Of a DNA stretch of 37,956 bases, positions 33,884 through 37,956 are shown one piece after another. How positions within the stretch are numbered: the stretch's first letter is position 1; every line of letters starts with the position of its first letter. A program made the position numbers and the translations under genes. The notes beneath the pieces are model-generated. The model was not told the DNA's origin and ran no database searches. It saw only the letters and a program-made list of their open reading frames with translations. Origin of the DNA: an uncultured Bacteroidales bacterium (GTDB taxonomy: Bacteria; Bacteroidota; Bacteroidia; Bacteroidales; Paludibacteraceae); the NCBI GenBank assembly GCA_946617165.1, contig CAMOJP010000009.1:1-37956 (forward strand). The letters are read 5' to 3'.

Positions 33884-34246
33884 ATGTTAAATCATTACGA
33901 AGCCGCTTTCGTTCTTACTCCCGTTTTGTCTGAGCCACAGATGAAGGAAGCGGTAGCAAAATTCGAGAAACTTCTCACAGAGAATGGCGGCACCATTCTT
34001 GGTCACGAGGAGTGGGGTCTGCGCAAACTCGCATATCCTATCCAAGGCAAGACTACGGGATTCTATGCTTTGCTTCAATTTGATGTAGAACCTGCTGTTA
34101 TCGCAACGCTCGAAACTGCATTCCGCCGTGACGAACGCATTCTGCGTTTCCTCACTACTCGTCTCGACAAGTATGCTTACGAGTATTCAGAAAAACGCCG
34201 CCACAACAAAACGGCTAGTGTTGAACCTAAAGTAGAGGAGGCTTAA
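33884..34246 (+). CDS. rpsF: 30S ribosomal protein S6
   Basis: The 120-residue protein shows the S6 pattern: [60 protein letters not shown] and [19 protein letters not shown]. It binds 16S rRNA with S18 in the 30S platform. It is the first gene of rpsF-rpsR-rplI-rpmE, 2 nt before rpsR. The C-terminal tail ([18 protein letters not shown]) is the acidic/basic extension common in S6 and varies between species. Confidence 0.97.
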   Translation: MLNHYEAAFVLTPVLSEPQMKEAVAKFEKLLTENGGTILGHEEWGLRKLAYPIQGKTTGFYALLQFDVEPAVIATLETAFRRDERILRFLTTRLDKYAYEYSEKRRHNKTASVEPKVEEA

Positions 34247-34248
34247 TC

Positions 34249-34512
34249 ATGGCACAAGAAGAAGTTCGCTACCTGACTCCACAACAGAATCAGGACAAAA
34301 AGAAAAAGTACTGCCGTTTCAAAAAAAGCGGTATCAAGTACATCGACTACAAGGATCCAGAGTTCCTTAAAAAGTTCCTCAACGAGCAAGGTAAAATCCT
34401 GCCTCGTCGTATCACCGGCACTTCGTTGAAATTCCAACGCAAAGTCGCTCAGGCTGTAAAAAAAGCACGTCACTTGGCTCTGCTGCCTTACGTAACCGAT
34501 ATGATGAAATAA
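34249..34512 (+). CDS. rpsR: 30S ribosomal protein S18
   Basis: The 87-residue protein contains [65 protein letters not shown], the full S18 core. It partners S6 in the 30S platform. A single Cys in KYCRF is retained from the zinc-less Bacteroidota form. It starts 2 nt after rpsF. Confidence 0.98.
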   Translation: MAQEEVRYLTPQQNQDKKKKYCRFKKSGIKYIDYKDPEFLKKFLNEQGKILPRRITGTSLKFQRKVAQAVKKARHLALLPYVTDMMK

Positions 34513-34540
34513 TGTGTAACCCCTAAAAACGAAAACTATT

Positions 34541-34981
34541 ATGCAAGTCATTTTGGTACAAGACGTAGCTAACTTAGGCTACAAAAACGATATCGTCAAA
34601 GTTAAGGAAGGGTACGGACGTAACTACCTCATCCCTAACAAACTGGCTGTCATCGCCAACGAAAGCAATGTAAAACAACTCAACGAGAACCTCAAACAAC
34701 AGGCTAAAAAACTCGCACAACAACTCGCAGACGCACAACAACTCGCAGAGAAACTCGCTGCTACTGTTATCAACGTCGCTGTGAAAGCTAACGAGGACGG
34801 AAAAATCTTCGGTACCGTTACTACTGCGCAAATCGCTGAAGCACTCAGCGCACAAGGATTTGACATCGACCGCAAGATTATATCTATCGAACCTGTTAAA
34901 GAACTCGGTGAGGCTGTCGCTACTGCACGCCTGCACAGAGAGGTTAAAGCTGAAATAAAACTCAACGTAGTTGCTGAATAA
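34541..34981 (+). CDS. rplI: 50S ribosomal protein L9
   Basis: The 146-residue protein begins MQVILVQDVANLGYKNDIVKVKEGYGRNYLIPNKLAV, the conserved N-terminal domain. A long Lys/Gln/Ala helix (LKQQAKKLAQQLADAQQLAEKLA, about 45-75) connects to the C-terminal domain (DGKIFGTVTTAQIAEAL). It binds 23S rRNA near the L1 stalk. It lies 28 nt after rpsR. Confidence 0.97.
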   Translation: MQVILVQDVANLGYKNDIVKVKEGYGRNYLIPNKLAVIANESNVKQLNENLKQQAKKLAQQLADAQQLAEKLAATVINVAVKANEDGKIFGTVTTAQIAEALSAQGFDIDRKIISIEPVKELGEAVATARLHREVKAEIKLNVVAE

Positions 34982-34999
34982 TTAAAAACAATTGAAATT

Positions 35000-35254
35000 A
35001 TGAAACAAGGAATTCATCCGGATAACTACCGCGTTGTAGTTTTCAAAGACATGTCGGACGGCACACAATTCTTCAGCCGTTCTACAGCTGCTACTAAAGA
35101 CACCATCGAGATAGATGGACAACAATATCCGCTCATCAAACTCGAAATATCTAACACCAGCCACCCATTCTATACAGGTAAATCCAAACTCGTGGATACT
35201 GCTGGTCGTGTAGATAAATTCATGTCTCGTTACGGCGATCGTAAAAAGAAATAA
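35000..35254 (+). CDS. rpmE: 50S ribosomal protein L31 type B
   Basis: The 84-residue protein ([29 protein letters not shown]..., then [37 protein letters not shown]) is the type B form, which lacks the CxxC zinc motif of type A. It is the zinc-independent version, usually the only one in Bacteroidales. It lies 18 nt after rplI and precedes a strong terminator. Confidence 0.97.
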   Translation: MKQGIHPDNYRVVVFKDMSDGTQFFSRSTAATKDTIEIDGQQYPLIKLEISNTSHPFYTGKSKLVDTAGRVDKFMSRYGDRKKK

Positions 35255-35290
35255 TCACAACGATTACTTCACAATTTACGTATCTATAAC

Positions 35291-35320
35291 AAAAAGAGTC
35301 CGGCTCACCGGACTCTTTTT
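35291..35320 (+). terminator. Rho-independent terminator after rpmE
   Basis: A 13-bp perfect stem (AAAAAGAGTCCGG paired with CCGGACTCTTTTT) has a 4-nt loop (CTCA) and a T-run. It ends the ribosomal-protein operon and, being symmetrical, could also serve the opposing DUF486 unit. Confidence 0.95.
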
Positions 35321-35360
35321 CTATAACCTATAACCTTTAATCTTTAATCTTTCACCCTTT
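35321..35360. repeat. Degenerate heptamer repeat at the end of the DUF486 gene
   Basis: On the minus strand the sequence runs GGGTGAAA-GATTAAA-GATTAAA-GGTTATA-GGTTATA-G, a period of about 7. It begins in the last codons and stop of the DUF486 gene and ends at the terminator. A similar tract lies at 35729-35774. Confidence 0.6.
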
Positions 35361-35726
35361 AAATCCAAATACGAAATACACTGCTGCCACTAAACATAGT
35401 GCCGCAACAATATGATTCCACTTCAGTTGCATATGAAAGGCTATCATCGAAAAGGCAATAAACACGATAAGCGTTATCACTTCCTGAATCACCTTCAACT
35501 GCATTATATTGAACGGACCGCCGGTGCCTTCAAAACCGATACGGTTTGCCGGCACTTGTAAGCAATACTCGAAAAAAGCAATGCCCCACGAAAAGGCGAT
35601 AACGGCTATAATAGGCCATTTCTGAAACCATGAATACTCTGCCATCTTAAGATGTGCATACCACGCCAGCGTCATAAATATATTGGACGCTATCAATAAT
35701 CCTACTGTCTGTAATGCTTGTATCAT
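35352..35726 (-). CDS. DUF486 family small membrane protein
   Basis: I take the ATG at 35726 (124 residues, MIQALQTVGLLIASNIFMTLAWYAHLKM), where the family typically begins; an upstream ATG at 35753 would add nine residues encoded by the repeat. Four hydrophobic helices fill the length. NIFMTLAWYAHLK, WGIAFFEYCLQVPANRIG and the I..EVITL.VF.AF....F motif match DUF486, a small relative of DMT transporters of unknown function. Heptamer repeats flank both ends of the gene. Confidence 0.85.
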   Translation of the reverse strand: MIQALQTVGLLIASNIFMTLAWYAHLKMAEYSWFQKWPIIAVIAFSWGIAFFEYCLQVPANRIGFEGTGGPFNIMQLKVIQEVITLIVFIAFSMIAFHMQLKWNHIVAALCLVAAVYFVFGFKG

Positions 35727-35728
35727 AT

Positions 35729-35774
35729 CCTTTAACCTTTCACCTATAACCATTTCTCCTATAACCCTTTAACC
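35729..35774. repeat. Degenerate heptamer repeat between the ttcA-like and DUF486 genes
   Basis: On the minus strand GGTTAAA-GGGTTATA-GGAGAAAT-GGTTATA-GGTGAAA-GGTTAAA leads into the DUF486 start. It starts in the last codons of the ttcA-like gene. Shared words (GGTTATAGG, GGTGAAAG) with the repeat at 35321-35360 show a common origin. Confidence 0.6.
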
Positions 35775-36520
35775 GGCAAGTACTCCCGCTTGATATTTTC
35801 CATTGCTGCCCACATGCTGTCTCGTACGTCCGAGTTCAGTTCCGAGAGCATACCTATTATATTTTTCGTGCGCGCACGCGATGACTCATGTTCGTAGGGA
35901 CATAACTTCACTTGTTTCCGGTAGCCCGCCAACTCAGCATAACGGCGTATCATCGCTTCGTCGCATAAACATAAAGGACGTATAATACGTAGGGGCATCT
36001 TATCCAACTGAAGCATCGGAGGCATTGTAGAGATATTACCGCCATATACCATATTCATCAGTAATGTCTCTAAGATGTCGTCACGATGATGTCCTAACGC
36101 AATCTTGTTGCAATTCAGGTCGCGCGCAGTATCAAATAGCGCTTTGCGGCGATACCACGAACATAGAAAACAATGGTTCTTGTTGCGATGGCTCGCAGGC
36201 TGCTCGTCGTAGCGCGTCGTCTTATGGATAAACGGCACTCCAAATTCCGAGCAATAAGACCGCATGTACTCCACGTCCGTTAGGTAACCGATATTATCTA
36301 CAGACACATAGACAGCCGTTACCCGGATAGACGGCTTGTAGATCTTGGCTTGGCGACCTAATAACTCGGTCAGCAGCAACGAGTCTTTGCCGCCGCTCAA
36401 TCCTATGAGTACGTGGTCACCATCTTCCAACAGACCGTAATTGGCACACGCCATATGGAAACGACGGTTCAATCGCCCGCGTGCTTTATCCAGTGCTATC
36501 TCTTCTGCTGTTCGTTTCAT
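35759..36520 (-). CDS. ttcA: TtcA-like tRNA 2-thiocytidine biosynthesis protein
   Basis: The 253-residue PP-loop ATPase has the pyrophosphate loop VLIGLSGGKDSLLL (SGGKDS at 42-47) and a CxxC pair NHCFLCSW (C117, C120), with a third Cys in LCPYEHE. GHHRDDILETLLMNM is the conserved metal-binding helix. TtcA adds sulfur to cytidine 32 in certain tRNAs using an Fe-S cluster. It is shorter than the E. coli enzyme (about 310). It has its own consensus promoter (36529-36559), and the end of the gene falls in a heptamer repeat. Confidence 0.88.
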   Translation of the reverse strand: MKRTAEEIALDKARGRLNRRFHMACANYGLLEDGDHVLIGLSGGKDSLLLTELLGRQAKIYKPSIRVTAVYVSVDNIGYLTDVEYMRSYCSEFGVPFIHKTTRYDEQPASHRNKNHCFLCSWYRRKALFDTARDLNCNKIALGHHRDDILETLLMNMVYGGNISTMPPMLQLDKMPLRIIRPLCLCDEAMIRRYAELAGYRKQVKLCPYEHESSRARTKNIIGMLSELNSDVRDSMWAAMENIKREYLPVKGL

Positions 36521-36528
36521 TCCGAGTG

Positions 36529-36559
36529 CAAAAGTACTGCTTTTATCTTAAATGTGCAA
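36529..36559 (-). promoter_or_regulatory. Promoter of the ttcA-like gene
   Basis: On the minus strand, TTG (36559-36557), 20 nt and TACTTTTG (36536-36529). The -7 box is 8 nt from the ATG at 36520, implying a leader of a few bases at most. Confidence 0.75.
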
Positions 36560-36566
36560 GAAAAAT

Positions 36567-36597
36567 TTGCATATGTCGTTAAAAAAACGTATCTTTG
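36567..36597 (+). promoter_or_regulatory. Promoter of the BspA-like gene
   Basis: TTG (36567-36569), 20 nt and TATCTTTG (36590-36597). It diverges from the ttcA promoter; the two -33 boxes are 7 bp apart, so a regulator bound there could affect both. About 60 nt separate the -7 box from the GTG start. Confidence 0.75.
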
Positions 36598-36658
36598 CAG
36601 TCTATTTCCAAGGATGACCATTTAATACAATAAATAATAATCTTAAATACACTTTGTT

Positions 36659-37956
36659 GTGAAGAAACTTCTACTCGTTGCCCTTGCCTTGCTTGGAGGT
36701 CTGGCGGGCGTACAAAAAATCAATGCCGCTACGTTGTATGCGGTATTAAGTTCTGACAAAACCACGGTTACGTTCTATTACGACGATAAACGCAGTGAAC
36801 TCGGCGGAAAAACGATGTGGGAATCAGATATTTACAGGGGTAATGAGAACAAAATTACAACGGTTACTTTTACGTCCTCTGTCAAATCTGCACAACCAGC
36901 TACAGGTTATCACTTCTTCTATAATCTCTACAATTTGACGACTATTAATAACTTGAGTTATCTCAAGACATCCGAAATGGTTAATATGGAAGGAATGTTC
37001 TATAATTGCGCTAAGCTAACCAAACTCGATATCAGTCACTTTAATACCGACAAGGTGAAATATATGAAACAGATGTTTGCCGAGTGTCGTGCATTAGAGA
37101 CACTTACATTACCATATTATATTAATAGGGCATCTACCGTAACGGATATGAGTAGTATGTTCTACAATTGCAAGGCATTGAAAGAAATCAATGGAGGAGA
37201 GCGTTTTTACACATCCTCTGTGACAGATTTGGCTTATATGTTCTACGCTTGCCAAAATTTAGACATGACAAAATTAGTGGCTGACTTTAGTACGGGCAAT
37301 GTGACGGATATGGATTACATGTTCTATGGATGTAAAAAGTTAACTACAATTAATCTTAACGCAAATGGTGACTATTGGAATAAAAGTAGCCTTAAAAATG
37401 TTAGTAATATGTTTTGCAACTGCTCCAACCTAAAAACGATATACTGCAATGAGGACTGGAGTAAATTATCTATTACAGATGGTTGGGCGATGTTTGATGG
37501 TTGCACAAGCCTTGTAGGCGGAAAGGGCACTACTTCCGGCGGTTCCGGATTAGCTATGGCGCACCCGGACAACTCCCTCGTACCCGGATACTTTACCGGA
37601 GAGGAGACTTACACCAACCAACTCTACAAGGTAGTAGTTGGGGACATACTTCACGTTCGATATGATAAAGAGTCGACTTTAATGGGAGGTATAAGTATAA
37701 ACTATAATCTTAACGAGGATGATAGAAACGCTGTAAAAACGATAAAAATAGACCCTGCCGTTGCTAATGCTCAAATTACAAATATAGATTACGCCTTCTA
37801 TAACTTATCGAATATGACAAAGGTGGAAGGATTACAATACATCAAGACGGCATCTGTTACGAGTATGAAATACCTCTTCTATAATGATGCCAAGTTAGAG
37901 AGCATCGATTTGCGGAGCTTCGATCTCGCGGGAGCAGACTGCTCAAGTATGTTTAG
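36659..37956 (+). CDS. BspA-like (DUF285) leucine-rich surface protein, truncated by the window edge
   Basis: The gene starts at GTG 36659 (432 visible residues) with a signal peptide (MKKLLLVALALLGGLAGVQKINA). From about residue 95 it has repeated units MF..C..L..L.l..f.t..v..M with seven MFxxC copies (MFYNC, MFAEC, MFYNC, MFYAC, MFYGC, MFCNC, MFDGC). A linker (about 280-330: SGGSGLAMAHPDNSLVPGYFTGEE) leads into a second array. This is the DUF285/BspA family of surface proteins, often secreted and involved in adhesion. The C-terminus lies outside the window. Another repeat of the N-terminal fold (YAVLSSDKTTVTFYYDD versus YKVVVGDILHVRYD) shows an internal duplication. Confidence 0.9.
   Translation, partial: MKKLLLVALALLGGLAGVQKINAATLYAVLSSDKTTVTFYYDDKRSELGGKTMWESDIYRGNENKITTVTFTSSVKSAQPATGYHFFYNLYNLTTINNLSYLKTSEMVNMEGMFYNCAKLTKLDISHFNTDKVKYMKQMFAECRALETLTLPYYINRASTVTDMSSMFYNCKALKEINGGERFYTSSVTDLAYMFYACQNLDMTKLVADFSTGNVTDMDYMFYGCKKLTTINLNANGDYWNKSSLKNVSNMFCNCSNLKTIYCNEDWSKLSITDGWAMFDGCTSLVGGKGTTSGGSGLAMAHPDNSLVPGYFTGEETYTNQLYKVVVGDILHVRYDKESTLMGGISINYNLNEDDRNAVKTIKIDPAVANAQITNIDYAFYNLSNMTKVEGLQYIKTASVTSMKYLFYNDAKLESIDLRSFDLAGADCSSMF

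Noticed and set aside
1-37956. CRISPR arrays, tRNA or rRNA genes, prophage or integrase
   Set aside because: No regularly spaced long direct repeats, no cloverleaf with GGTTC/TTCRA arms in the gaps, and no such proteins were seen.

Overview
The window reads as an ordinary chromosomal stretch of an uncultured-type Bacteroidales bacterium (phylum Bacteroidota). The evidence is ten promoters of the Bacteroidota form TTG-N20-TAnnTTTG (one with a degenerate -7), few Shine-Dalgarno sequences, a type III glutamine synthetase, the DapL and Ddh diaminopimelate enzymes, an M6 peptidase with a Bacteroidales-style C-terminal tail, several outer-membrane barrels and a BspA-like leucine-rich surface protein. 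I see no rRNA, tRNA, CRISPR array, integrase or prophage.

Layout. Positions 1-554 hold the edge-truncated 5' part of a REP-associated (Y1/HUH) tyrosine transposase with a palindromic hairpin inside its coding sequence. Positions 649-4094 (minus) are a three-gene unit: a Gfo/Idh/MocA oxidoreductase, a two-TM protein of unknown function and a membrane-anchored AraC regulator. Positions 4095-4443 form a striking intergenic region: a multi-branched inverted-repeat element lying between two near-identical promoter copies. Positions 4444-6902 (plus) encode an SDR enzyme, an unusual winged-helix regulator without a receiver domain, a small outer-membrane barrel and a DUF4491 protein. Positions 6911-15326 (plus) are a tightly packed nine-gene operon: MlaE/MlaF lipid transport, a stand-alone peptidase prodomain plus an M6 metalloprotease, exonuclease III, LptB, a glycosyltransferase, a glycosyltransferase-LPS kinase fusion and an O-antigen ligase/polymerase.

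Converging on it (24513 down to 15272, minus) is grpE-dnaJ followed, with start/stop overlaps or 2-nt gaps, by two outer-membrane barrels, a TonB-receptor-like protein, an LTA-synthase-like sulfatase-fold transferase, an LpxL-type acyltransferase and a low-molecular-weight phosphatase. A sigma-54-like promoter and a palindrome precede grpE. Upstream are ruvB, a GldA-like ABC ATPase and a small coiled-coil protein. Positions 26611-33508 (minus) hold ddh, glmS, dapL, dapF and glnN, which together make glutamine, glucosamine-6-phosphate and meso-diaminopimelate for the cell wall. A divergent region with an 11-bp phased repeat separates glnN from rpsF-rpsR-rplI-rpmE (33884-35254, plus). After a strong terminator come a DUF486 protein and a TtcA-like tRNA thiolase (minus), and finally the start of a BspA-like protein running off the right edge.

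The common theme is the cell envelope: LPS assembly and modification, outer-membrane proteins, phospholipid transport and peptidoglycan precursors. No complete new defence or mobile system is evident. The most novel-looking items are the 4186-4395 structured element, the 11-bp phased repeat, the glycosyltransferase-kinase fusion, the free-standing prodomain and the chaperone/outer-membrane operon. All calls come from reading the sequence; no searches were run.
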